From CAWDVH01 sp963805705 (GTDB lineage Bacteria > Actinomycetota > Actinomycetes > Streptosporangiales > Streptosporangiaceae), in assembly GCA_963805705.1 (NCBI GenBank), contig CAWDVH010000001.1:1674001-1738000 (forward strand): DNA of 64,000 nucleotides, in the 5' to 3' direction. Below the pieces are notes generated by a model. The model made no database searches. It saw only the letters and a list, made by a program, of their open reading frames with translations, and was not told the DNA's origin. Position numbers and translations under genes: made by a program. Positions 12,763 through 21,170 of this stretch are shown here, in pieces (within the stretch, counting starts at the first letter, position 1; each line of letters begins with the position of its first letter).

Positions 12763-12920
12763 ACAGCCCGGCAGCACTACCGCCGGACTACCGCCGGCCG
12801 GCCGCGCCGCCGCGCGGTGCCTGACCGGTCTGCGGCTGAGCCAGTCTGCGGTCCCGGACCAGCATCTTCCCCGATCCGGGTACGGTGTCAGTGACACCTA
12901 CCTGGTGTTGGCTGGCGCGG

Positions 12921-12956
12921 TGATCAGCGGCGCATGATCAGCGGCGCATGATCAGC
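12921..12956. repeat. 14-bp repeat carrying TGATCA palindromes
   Basis: TGATCAGCGGCGCA occurs twice in tandem and is followed by a third partial copy (TGATCAGC), placing three TGATCA palindromes at 14-base spacing, about 30 bases before the DUF2079 start codon. It may be a regulatory cluster or slippage. I do not see a convincing promoter within it. Confidence 0.85.
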
Positions 12957-12983
12957 TAAGACGGGACTCGTAGGATCCGTGGG

Positions 12984-14516
12984 ATGCCGCAGGATGGACA
13001 GCTAGCACCTGCCGGTGCCGAGACGGCCCGCGGGGCCAGCCGATGGCGTCTGCCGCGCGAGGCCGGCGCGGGGTCGCCCGATGCGGTCGGCTCCGGCCGG
13101 GCCGACTGGGTGCCGTGGCTGATCGCCCTGGCGGTATTCGCTGCCTACCTGCCGATATCGGTCTTCCGGTACCTGCGCCTCGAGCCGACCTCGTGGGATC
13201 TGGGCATCTTCACCCAGTACGTCAAGCAGTACGCGCACCTGCGGGCGCCGATCGTCGATATCAGGGGCGCCGGGGTCAACCTGCTGGGTGATCACTTCCA
13301 CCCGATCGTGGCGTTGATCGCGCCGTTCTTCCGGCTCTTCCCCACCCCGGTCACGCTGCTCGTCGTGCAGGCCCTGCTGGCCGCGGTATCGGTGATCCCG
13401 GTCAGCCGGGCGGCCGCGGACCGGCTGGGGACCGGCGCCGGCCGGGCGATCGGCGCCGCGTACGGGTTCTCGTGGGGCCTGCAGCAGATGGTCAACTTTG
13501 ACTTCCACGAGATCGCCTTTGCCGTGCCGCTGCTGGCATGCTCGCTGTCCGCCCTGGTCCGGGGCCGGATTCGCAGTGCGGTGCTGTGGGCGCTGCCGCT
13601 GGTCCTGGTGAAGGAGGATCAGGGCTTCACGCTCGCGGCCATCGGGATCATCATCGCGCTCGCCTACCGGCGGCCGGTCGCCGGGCTGTTCCTCGCCGCC
13701 TGGGGCATTGTCTGGTCAGTCCTGGCCATTGACGTGATCATCCCGCACTTCAACCGGGCCCATGTGTACCCGTACTGGCTGGACGGCGGCGCGCTGACCC
13801 CGGCCGGCGGTCACTTCACCGTGGCCCCCCTGCTCGGTCAGCTGACGGCCGCGTACCCCACGAAGGTGTCGACGCTGGCGCTGATCTTGCTTCCCACGGC
13901 CTTCATTGCCGTGCGCTCGCCCATCGTGCTGGCCGCCGTCCCGAGCCTCCTGCTGCGCTTCCTCTCGACCAACAGCTCCTACTGGGGCACGTTCTGGCAT
14001 TACAACGCGACCCTGATGCCGATCGTCTTCATCGCCGCCATCGACGCGATGGCCAGGATCCGCGCCGCGCGGGCCACGCGGGAGCCGGGCCCGGTGGCCG
14101 CGGCCGTAGATCTGCACGGAGCCGCCGTCATGCTGGCGATCTGCGTGACGCTGGCCCTGCGCTTCCCGCTGAGCACGCTGTGGAACTCCCAGACCTACAG
14201 CATCGACCAGCACGTGCGGGCGGCCCGCGCCGCGATGGCCCGGGTGCCGGACGGCGCGACGGTGGAGACCGACCTCGACCTGCTCGCGCCGCTGGGGGCC
14301 AGGACCGATACCTTCTGGCTCGGCAACCACGGCAATCCCGCCACCCGGTTTATCGTGTTCGACACCGCGAGCACCGACTGGCAGCCGCCGCCGCGTCATC
14401 TCCTCAACTTCGTCGAGAGCCTGAATCACAACACCGCCTACCAGCAGATTTACGTCAATGACGGCGTCTATGTCTTCCGCCGGTCCGCCGTTCCCGGCCA
14501 GGGCCCGGCTCGTTAA
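12984..14516 (+). CDS. DUF2079 multi-pass membrane protein
   Basis: A 510-residue integral membrane protein. After about 45 polar residues it has a run of hydrophobic helices with family-typical segments: EPTSWDLGIFTQYVKQYAH (residues about 70-88), LLGDHFHPIVALIAPFF and MVNFDFHEIAFAVPLLA. The C-terminal 130 residues are soluble (DLDLLAPLGARTDTFWLG). DUF2079 proteins resemble membrane glycosyltransferases in topology, but substrate and reaction are unknown. AGGATCC lies upstream of the ATG. It reads divergently from dnaK. Confidence 0.85.
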   Translation: MPQDGQLAPAGAETARGASRWRLPREAGAGSPDAVGSGRADWVPWLIALAVFAAYLPISVFRYLRLEPTSWDLGIFTQYVKQYAHLRAPIVDIRGAGVNLLGDHFHPIVALIAPFFRLFPTPVTLLVVQALLAAVSVIPVSRAAADRLGTGAGRAIGAAYGFSWGLQQMVNFDFHEIAFAVPLLACSLSALVRGRIRSAVLWALPLVLVKEDQGFTLAAIGIIIALAYRRPVAGLFLAAWGIVWSVLAIDVIIPHFNRAHVYPYWLDGGALTPAGGHFTVAPLLGQLTAAYPTKVSTLALILLPTAFIAVRSPIVLAAVPSLLLRFLSTNSSYWGTFWHYNATLMPIVFIAAIDAMARIRAARATREPGPVAAAVDLHGAAVMLAICVTLALRFPLSTLWNSQTYSIDQHVRAARAAMARVPDGATVETDLDLLAPLGARTDTFWLGNHGNPATRFIVFDTASTDWQPPPRHLLNFVESLNHNTAYQQIYVNDGVYVFRRSAVPGQGPAR

Positions 14517-14710
14517 CGCCGGCCCGGCACGCCGGGGCGCGCCCGCGGCGAGCGCGCAGGCGAGTACCCCCCAGGGGGGCCGGATACGGCGTGTCAAACC
14601 TGCCGAAATCGGGGCGTCGGGAATATTGTGATCATGCGCGTCGGCGTACTCTGTCTCCAGGTGCCCCCCCGCAGGCGCCCCACGTCCCGTACCCGCACCG
14701 GGAGGTCCCT

Positions 14711-16891
14711 ATGACCCTGCGCATAGTCATCGGACTTGCGCTAACCGCCGTCGCGTTCGCGATCGCCGGACGCCGGCTGTGGTGGCTCTTCCGGCTCGCC
14801 ATGAGCGGCCAGCCGGCGCCCGAGCGGATCAAGGCGCTGAGGGAGCATCCTGGCCGGGGCGCGGAAACCCAGGCTGTTGAGGTATTCGGCCAGCGCAAGC
14901 TGCTGAAGTGGTCCGTGCCGGGAATCGCCCACTTCCTGACGTTCTGGGGCTTCACCATCCTGATCCTCACGATCATCGAGGCCTACGGCGACCTGTTCAG
15001 CAAGGACTTCGCGATCCCGGTCATCGGCCACTGGGCCGTGATCGGCTTCATCGAGGACCTTTTCGCGGTCGCGGTCCTCGTCGGAATCTCGATCTTCGCG
15101 GTGATCCGGCTGCGCAACAACCCCAAGCGCGAGGGCCGCAAGTCCCGCTTCTCCGGATCGCATACCGGCGCCGCGTGGCTCGTTCTGCTCGGGATTTTCC
15201 TGGTCATCGCGACCTTGCTGCTGTACCGCGGCGCGCAGATAAACACCGGTGACTTCCCTTACGCGCAGGGCGCGTTCGCCTCGCAGATCGTCGGCCACTG
15301 GCTGGCCCCGCTGGGCCTGTCCGCCAATCAGGCGCTGGAGACCGCCGGGGTCCTGGCCCAGCTCGCGGTGATTCTTGGCTTCCTGGTCTTCGTCACCTAC
15401 TCCAAGCACCTGCACATCTTCATCGCGCCGCTGAACGTGCTGTTCTCCCGTCGGCCCAATGGCCTGGGGGCCCTGCAGCCGATGCGCTCGGGCGGCAAGG
15501 TGCTCGATTTCGAGGAGGCCGACCCGGACACCGACATATTCGGCATCGGCAAGGTCGAGGACCTCAGCTGGAAGGGCCTGCTCGACCTGGCCACCTGCAC
15601 CGAGTGCGGCCGATGCCAGTCGCAGTGCCCGGCCTGGGCGACCGGCAAGCCGCTGTCCCCCAAGATGCTCATCCTGGATCTGCGCGACCACGCATTCGCC
15701 AAGGCGCCGTACCTGCTGGCCGGATCAGATGAGGCACGGGATCAGCTGCCGGAGTCCGTCAAGCAGGAAGCAGAACGGCCCCTGGTCGGCGACTCCGCGT
15801 CCAGCGGCGTGATCGACCCCGACGTGCTCTGGTCCTGCACCAACTGCGGGGCATGTGTCGAGGAATGCCCGGTCGACATCGAGCACATCGACCACATCTC
15901 CGGCATGCGCCGGCATCAGGTGCTGATCGAGTCCGCGTTCCCCGCCGAGGCGGGCTCGATGCTGAGGAACCTTGAGAACAAGGGTGATCCCTGGGGCATG
16001 GGCGCCGCCAGGCGGCTGGAGTGGACCGAGGGCCTCGACTTCGAGGTCCCCGTGGTGGACGGCCCGATCGCCGCTGACGTGGAGTACCTGTTCTGGGTCG
16101 GCTGCGCGGGCGCGCTGGAGGACCGGGCCCGCAAGACCACCAGGGCGGTCGCGCAGCTGCTGCACACCGCGGGGGTCTCGTTCGCGGTGCTCGGCCCGGC
16201 CGAGACCTGCAGCGGGGACCCGGCCCGGCGGATGGGCAACGAGTTCGTGTTCTCGATGCTGGCCCAGCAGAACGTCGAGACCCTGAACGAGGCGGGGGCC
16301 CGCAAGATCGTCGCGAGCTGCCCGCACTGCTTCAACACGCTGGCCAAGGAGTACCCGCAGCTCGGCGGGAACTACGAGGTCATCCACCACACCCAGCTGC
16401 TCGCCCAGCTGCTGGCCGACGGCAAGCTCACCCCGGTAACCCCGATCGAGGAGAAGATCACCTACCACGACCCGTGCTTCCTCGGCCGGCACAACCGGGT
16501 GTTCACCGCGCCGCGGGAGATCATGGAGCAGGTGCCGGGGATCCAGTCGCAGGAGATGCACAGGTGCAAGGAGCGCGGGTTCTGCTGCGGGGCGGGCGGG
16601 GCCAGGATGTGGATGGAGGAGCGGATCGGCAAGCGGATCAACACCGAGCGGATCGACGAGGCGCTCGGCACGAATCCGGACACGATCTCCACCGGGTGCC
16701 CCTACTGCCTGGTCATGCTGGGTGACGCGGTCAGCGCCAAGAAGGGCTCCGGCGAGGCCAAGGAGTCGCTTGAGGTGGTGGACGTGGCGCAGCTGCTGAT
16801 TCGCTCGGTGCAGCCGCCGCCGGGCCCGCCGGCCCCTGCTGGCGGTGGCCGGGACGCGCCGCAGCTGACCCCGGCCGGCCCCGAGTCCTGA
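14711..16891 (+). CDS. etfD: Membrane iron-sulfur reductase, EtfD-like
   Basis: A 726-residue protein starting at ATG 14711 behind GGAGGT. The N-terminal 230 residues form several transmembrane helices of the nitrate-reductase-gamma type, likely binding heme. Two [4Fe-4S] motifs follow: CTECGRCQSQC near 296 and CTNCGACVEEC near 376. Two cysteine-rich CCG domains end with DPCFLG and CCGAGG. It corresponds to the mycobacterial iron-sulfur reductase EtfD (Rv0338c), which passes electrons from electron-transfer flavoprotein to menaquinone during fatty-acid oxidation. Rv0338c also lies near dnaK in M. tuberculosis. EtfA and EtfB are not in the window. Confidence 0.85.
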   Translation: MTLRIVIGLALTAVAFAIAGRRLWWLFRLAMSGQPAPERIKALREHPGRGAETQAVEVFGQRKLLKWSVPGIAHFLTFWGFTILILTIIEAYGDLFSKDFAIPVIGHWAVIGFIEDLFAVAVLVGISIFAVIRLRNNPKREGRKSRFSGSHTGAAWLVLLGIFLVIATLLLYRGAQINTGDFPYAQGAFASQIVGHWLAPLGLSANQALETAGVLAQLAVILGFLVFVTYSKHLHIFIAPLNVLFSRRPNGLGALQPMRSGGKVLDFEEADPDTDIFGIGKVEDLSWKGLLDLATCTECGRCQSQCPAWATGKPLSPKMLILDLRDHAFAKAPYLLAGSDEARDQLPESVKQEAERPLVGDSASSGVIDPDVLWSCTNCGACVEECPVDIEHIDHISGMRRHQVLIESAFPAEAGSMLRNLENKGDPWGMGAARRLEWTEGLDFEVPVVDGPIAADVEYLFWVGCAGALEDRARKTTRAVAQLLHTAGVSFAVLGPAETCSGDPARRMGNEFVFSMLAQQNVETLNEAGARKIVASCPHCFNTLAKEYPQLGGNYEVIHHTQLLAQLLADGKLTPVTPIEEKITYHDPCFLGRHNRVFTAPREIMEQVPGIQSQEMHRCKERGFCCGAGGARMWMEERIGKRINTERIDEALGTNPDTISTGCPYCLVMLGDAVSAKKGSGEAKESLEVVDVAQLLIRSVQPPPGPPAPAGGGRDAPQLTPAGPES

Positions 16892-16908
16892 CCCGCCGCC
16901 GGAGCCAC

Positions 16909-17685
16909 ATGGACAGCAGGCGAGCTGAGGCCTTCAGCGACGGCGTCTTCGCGGTGGCGATCACGGTGCTGGTCTTCAACCTGCTGGAGATCGGCAGCCA
17001 CGGGCTGGGCTCGCAGCCGTATCACGTGCTGCTGAGCGCCTGGCCCAGCTACTTCGCCTACGTCGTCAGCTTCCTCACGATCGGCATCATGTGGATGAAC
17101 CACCACACGATGTTCGCCCAGATCAGCAGGGTCAACCGGGTAGTGCTGGTCCTCAACCTGATCCTGCTGATGGGGGTCGTGGCGATCCCGTTCCCGACCG
17201 CCCTGGTCGCCGAGCAGCTGAAGGCGATGTCGGCCGCCGCCGGGCACGCCGATGCCGCGGCCGCGGCCGCGGGGAGCAAGGCGGCGACGGTCGCCTACGG
17301 ACTGGTCATGGTCGCGATCTCGGTTGGCTACGCGCTCACGTGGCTCTACCTGTCCTCCCACCAGGACATCCTCGGCGCGACCCGGCGGATCAGGACGCCG
17401 CGCGCCTCAACCCTGAGATTCACCGCGGGGCTGGGCGGTTACGTCGTGGCCACCCTGGTCGCCGCCTTTGTCTCCGCGGTGGCGGCGCTGGCCATCTACG
17501 GCCTGCTGGCGATCTACTACCTGTTCGAGCACCTGCCCGACCCGTCCCGCGACGCGGATGTGGCCGGTCCCGGCTTCGGCGACGCGCCGGGGGCACAGGA
17601 CTCCGCAACCGGGAGGTTAGCCGCCGCCCGCCCGGTGTCTGCCCCGCCGGCCCGGCGTTCGCGTCCGCGGCCTGGCGTTCCCTGA
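16909..17685 (+). CDS. TMEM175-type (DUF1211) membrane protein, putative K+ channel
   Basis: A 258-residue protein opening with RRAEAFSDGVFAVAITVLV, which carries the FSDG(V/I)FA(I/V)A signature of the TMEM175/DUF1211 family of potassium-selective channels. Six hydrophobic segments are recognisable, with the MWMNHHTMF segment between helices 2 and 3. The last 50 residues are a Pro/Ala/Arg-rich tail after the final helix, less conserved. The ATG is 18 bases after the etfD stop, so co-transcription is likely. Ion selectivity is inferred from family. Confidence 0.85.
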   Translation: MDSRRAEAFSDGVFAVAITVLVFNLLEIGSHGLGSQPYHVLLSAWPSYFAYVVSFLTIGIMWMNHHTMFAQISRVNRVVLVLNLILLMGVVAIPFPTALVAEQLKAMSAAAGHADAAAAAAGSKAATVAYGLVMVAISVGYALTWLYLSSHQDILGATRRIRTPRASTLRFTAGLGGYVVATLVAAFVSAVAALAIYGLLAIYYLFEHLPDPSRDADVAGPGFGDAPGAQDSATGRLAAARPVSAPPARRSRPRPGVP

Positions 17686-17729
17686 TCACGAATGATCCTG
17701 GTGGCCAGGGCCTCCAGCATCCTTCGGGA

Positions 17730-19256
17730 TCATGGATTCAGCTGCTGGCGCGGGTGAGATCGGGCGTCGTGGATCAGGTTGCGGTGCGCGACGGCAGCCA
17801 GATCCGGACCCTGGTGCCGCGGCCGGGCCAGGACTCGAGCGTCGCCTGCCCGCCGTGCGCGGCCGCGATGGCCTGGACAATCGACAGCCCGAGACCGCTG
17901 CCCCCGCCCCGACCGCTGCCCCCGCCGGGGTGGCCGTGCGGCCGCGCCGGCGCCTGAGTCGCTATCACTCGCGTCTGCGTCGGCCTGCTCGGACGCCCGG
18001 TGGAACCGGTCGAAAGCGCGTGCGGCGTCTTCGCCGGACATGCCGGGCCCGGCATCGGCCACCTCGAGGAGAACCCCCCCGGTTACCTCCCCGAGCCGCA
18101 CCGCTACCGGGGTCCGCACCGGCGTGTGCGCACGGACGTTGCTGAGCAGGTTGGCCAGCACCTGACGGATCCGGCGCTCATCCACCAGGGCGACCAGGCG
18201 CGGCGGGGCCTCGGCCCGCACCGGCCGGTCCGGCTCCACCGCGACGGCATCGGCGACAGCGTCACGTACCACGCCGGCCAGGTCGCTCTCGGTGAGGTCC
18301 AGCGAGGAGGTGCGGTCCAGCCTGGCCAGCTCGAGCAGCTCGGCGACGAGGGTGCTCATCCGCTGGGCCTCCTGCTCGATCCTGCGCATCGCACTCGGCA
18401 GCTGGTCGGGGCCGAGCGCGCCCTGCCGGTACAGTTCCGCGTACCCGCGAATCGTGGTGAGCGGGGTCCGCAGCTCATGCGAGGCGTCGGCGGCGAACTC
18501 GCGGACCCGTTCCTCCGAGCGCTGGCGCGCGCCGAAGGCCTGCTGGATCCGGTCGAGCATGGTGTTGATCGCCGATCCGAGCCGGCCCACCTCGGTACCG
18601 TCACCCGCGTCGGGCATCCGCGCGGTCAGGTCGCCGCGGGCGGTGATCTCGTTGGCCGTGACGGCCATCTTGTCCAGCGGATCCAGCCCGGCACCGATGA
18701 GCCACTCACCGCCGATGGCGAGCAGGGCGATCAGGGCTACGCCGGTGACCAGCTCGGCCAGGATGAACCCTCGTATCTGGCTGATCAGGACGCTGACCGG
18801 CTGCGCGACGATGAAGTACACCCCCGGCCCGTGCCGGGCCGAGGCGCCGCGGAGCCTAGGTCCGTGGCCCGTCCCCGGGACGTCGAAGGCCTTGCGGTCC
18901 AGCAGGTAGACCGCCAGCGTCCTGTCCGCGGTCATCTTCCTGACCGCCGCGACGAGCTCCTGAGTGGTATTGGCCTTGCTGGTCAGCGGCTCCACCGCCT
19001 GGACGGTCAGCCGCCGGATGGACCGCGGGCGGTCGATGACGGTGACCTGCACGGCGGCGTAGTCTCGCGGCGCGGCGGCCAGGACCCCCGGGCCGTCGGT
19101 GGCCGCGGTCTGGAGATTCTGGGTGAAGAGCGCGGCCAGGTGCCCGCCGATGAACACCGTACTGACTGTGCCCATGACGAGCAGGAATGCTGACACGACG
19201 CTGATCATCAGGACCAGCATGCGCGTGCGCAGCGATAGCCGGCGCGGCCTGCTCAT
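17730..19256 (-). CDS. Sensor histidine kinase, C-terminus frameshifted
   Basis: A membrane sensor kinase with two transmembrane helices (residues about 12-35 and 165-188) bracketing an extracellular domain, a HAMP linker, the phospho-acceptor motif FAADASHELRTPL near 255 and an N box VLANLLSNVRAHTP. The G1 box ADAGPGMSGEDA is in frame. After about residue 430 the annotated frame becomes arginine-rich nonsense. The G2 box (GSGLGLSIVQAIAAAHGG) and the end IWLPSR lie in another minus-strand frame ending at 17774. Removing one base from the GGGG run at 17928-17931 (plus strand) restores the domain. It overlaps the regulator gene by ATGA. Confidence 0.88.
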   Translation of the reverse strand: MSRPRRLSLRTRMLVLMISVVSAFLLVMGTVSTVFIGGHLAALFTQNLQTAATDGPGVLAAAPRDYAAVQVTVIDRPRSIRRLTVQAVEPLTSKANTTQELVAAVRKMTADRTLAVYLLDRKAFDVPGTGHGPRLRGASARHGPGVYFIVAQPVSVLISQIRGFILAELVTGVALIALLAIGGEWLIGAGLDPLDKMAVTANEITARGDLTARMPDAGDGTEVGRLGSAINTMLDRIQQAFGARQRSEERVREFAADASHELRTPLTTIRGYAELYRQGALGPDQLPSAMRRIEQEAQRMSTLVAELLELARLDRTSSLDLTESDLAGVVRDAVADAVAVEPDRPVRAEAPPRLVALVDERRIRQVLANLLSNVRAHTPVRTPVAVRLGEVTGGVLLEVADAGPGMSGEDAARAFDRFHRASEQADADASDSDSGAGAAARPPRRGQRSGRGQRSRAVDCPGHRGRARRAGDARVLARPRHQGPDLAAVAHRNLIHDARSHPRQQLNP

Positions 19257-19993
19257 AGCGGCGGTCCGGCCTGCCCCCGCTCTGAGGGCCTGAGGCTGTA
19301 GCCGACCCCTCGCTGGGTATGGATCATGGGCGGACCCAGCGGGTCCAGCTTGCGCCGCAGGTAACTGACATAGGTCTCCACGATCTGGGACTCACCCGAG
19401 TAATCCCAGCCCCACACGTTCTCCAGCAGTTGCGCGCGGGTCAGGACTCGCCCCTGGTGGCGCATGAGGTAGGCCAGCAGCCGGAACTCGGTCGGCGAGA
19501 GCTCGATCAGGATGCCTGCGCGGCGGACTGTCCAGCGCCCTTCATCGAGTTCCACGTCGCCCGCGTTCAGCAGGCCCGCGTCGCTGTCGGCCTGCCCCTC
19601 ACGGGGTGCCCTGGACGCCCGCCGCAGCACCGCGCGGACCCTCGCGACCAGGGCCTCCACCGAGAAAGGCTTGGTGACATAGTCGTCGCCGCCGATCGCC
19701 AGGCCAGTGACGGTATCGGAAGACGTATCCCTGGCGGTCAGGAAGATCACCGGCACCTCATTGCCCGCGGCCCGGAGCCTGCGGCAGACCTCGAAGCCGT
19801 CCATGTCCGGCAGCATCACGTCCAGCACGATCAGGTCGGGCTGGCCCGACTCGGCCTGGCGCAGTGCGTCCTTGCCGTTGGCGGCGGTGAGGACCGAGCA
19901 GCCGTGAAACTTCAGCGCTACCTGGAGAAGCTCACGGATGTTCGGCTCGTCGTCCACGACGAGCACCTGAGGGATGCGGTCACTTTCTGTCAT
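19253..19993 (-). CDS. OmpR-family response regulator
   Basis: A 246-residue two-component regulator. The receiver domain has the acidic pocket VVDDEPN, the phospho-acceptor Asp in LIVLDVMLPDMDG (near residue 55), the Thr in FLTARD and Lys in VTKPF. The winged-helix DNA-binding domain (about 145-240) contains LSPTEFRLLAYLMRHQGRV and VETYVSYLRRKLD. The stop overlaps the kinase start by four bases (ATGA). The nearest known relatives I recall are MprA/TcrA-type envelope-stress regulators, but the stimulus is not evident. Confidence 0.95.
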   Translation of the reverse strand: MTESDRIPQVLVVDDEPNIRELLQVALKFHGCSVLTAANGKDALRQAESGQPDLIVLDVMLPDMDGFEVCRRLRAAGNEVPVIFLTARDTSSDTVTGLAIGGDDYVTKPFSVEALVARVRAVLRRASRAPREGQADSDAGLLNAGDVELDEGRWTVRRAGILIELSPTEFRLLAYLMRHQGRVLTRAQLLENVWGWDYSGESQIVETYVSYLRRKLDPLGPPMIHTQRGVGYSLRPSERGQAGPPL

Positions 19994-20126
19994 TTCGTAT
20001 CGGGCTCATTCTCGCGCACCGGGTAGCCACGGATTTCGGCGGTCGGGCGGCCCGGCCGGAGGCTGACGAGGCTACCCGCGCGGCCGGACCGGGCCGGTGC
20101 CGATCAGGCCGCCCGCGGCGGCCTGA

Positions 20127-21014
20127 TCACGAAGCGCCCTGGGCGCTGCTGGCGGCGCGGATCACGATCAGGCGGGCATCGTTGGCTCCGCTGGTCACCG
20201 GGCCGCCCACGAATACGTGCTGGCCGTCCGACAGCGCGCTCCTGGCCGCCTGCTGGCCGTTATCGCGAACCACCGTGTCATTGACCAGGTCCCAGGTCCA
20301 GGTAATTCCGTCCTGGGCGCGGACCGAGATCGCCCCCGACGACACTGACTCGACCACGCCGCGCTCGAACGCGAGGGTGCGCGGGCCGGTCTTGGTCTCG
20401 AAGGTGAACTGCCCGTGAATCCCGGCCAGGACGCGCACTCGCCGCAGCCGCCTGCCACAGGCCCTCCTGACCGCCCGTCCCGCCTGCCTTGTGCCCGCTG
20501 TGCCGGCTGTGCCCGCTACGCCCGCGGCGCGCCGGCGCGCCGCCGCCTTCTGGCAGCGCCCGGCCATGGCCTGCGGGCCGGCCGGGGCGGCGGCCCCGAA
20601 GGCCGCCGGGGATGAGGCTGAGCTGAGCATCGTGTTCAGTACCGCGGCCGGCCCGGCCGGCCCGGTCGGGCCGGCCGCGGCCGGGGCGCCGGAGCCCGCC
20701 AGCGCGGCTCCCGCCGCGGCGCCGCCGCACAACAGCACGGCCGCGGCACCGATCGCGACGCCCCGGCGCAGGCGCCGGCTGCGCTGGCCGCCGTCCGTGC
20801 CGTCTGAGCCGTCGGAGCCGCCGTCCGGGCCGTCTGAGCCGCCATCCGGGCCGCCCGGGCCGCCGCCCGCACCGCTCGGCCCGCCGCCCGCGCCGCCGCC
20901 TGGCCACTGCGGGTTGCCGGGCTCCGGGTGGCCGTGCTGACCGGCCAGGGGTTCAAACTGCTGAGTGGGCCATTCGCGCGAGTCGCCGCCCGGCGGCGGG
21001 TACATGTTGTCCAT
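20127..21014 (-). CDS. Membrane-anchored protein with DUF5666-like domain
   Basis: About 295 residues. A proline/glycine-rich cytoplasmic start (MDNMYPPPGGDSREW plus many GGxDG units) leads to one hydrophobic helix (VAIGAAAVLLCGGAAAGAAL) near 100. An Ala/Arg-rich segment follows, then a beta-rich domain from IHGQFTFETKTGPRTLAFE to the end, containing VESVSSGAISVRAQDGITW. That domain resembles DUF5666-type small beta barrels. It lies downstream of the response regulator start on the same strand but is not overlapping. ATG 21014 is my choice; 21032 and 21005 are also possible. Role unknown. Confidence 0.7.
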   Translation of the reverse strand: MDNMYPPPGGDSREWPTQQFEPLAGQHGHPEPGNPQWPGGGAGGGPSGAGGGPGGPDGGSDGPDGGSDGSDGTDGGQRSRRLRRGVAIGAAAVLLCGGAAAGAALAGSGAPAAAGPTGPAGPAAVLNTMLSSASSPAAFGAAAPAGPQAMAGRCQKAAARRRAAGVAGTAGTAGTRQAGRAVRRACGRRLRRVRVLAGIHGQFTFETKTGPRTLAFERGVVESVSSGAISVRAQDGITWTWDLVNDTVVRDNGQQAARSALSDGQHVFVGGPVTSGANDARLIVIRAASSAQGAS

Positions 21015-21170
21015 GCGTTGAGCATGGGTCACCGGCCCGGGATGTCAGCCAGCAGATCCCGGGAACCAGCTGGGAACTCCCGGCAAAATGCCGCAAACTA
21101 GCGATTACCAGCTGGACGTCGTGCGCCCGGTAGACGACCGCCATGCCACCGTGGCCATCCGCTCGGGGGA

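Noticed and set aside
14567..14579. CCCCCC-A-GGGGGG palindrome before etfD
   Set aside because: A one-base loop cannot fold as a hairpin and such runs are common at this GC content.
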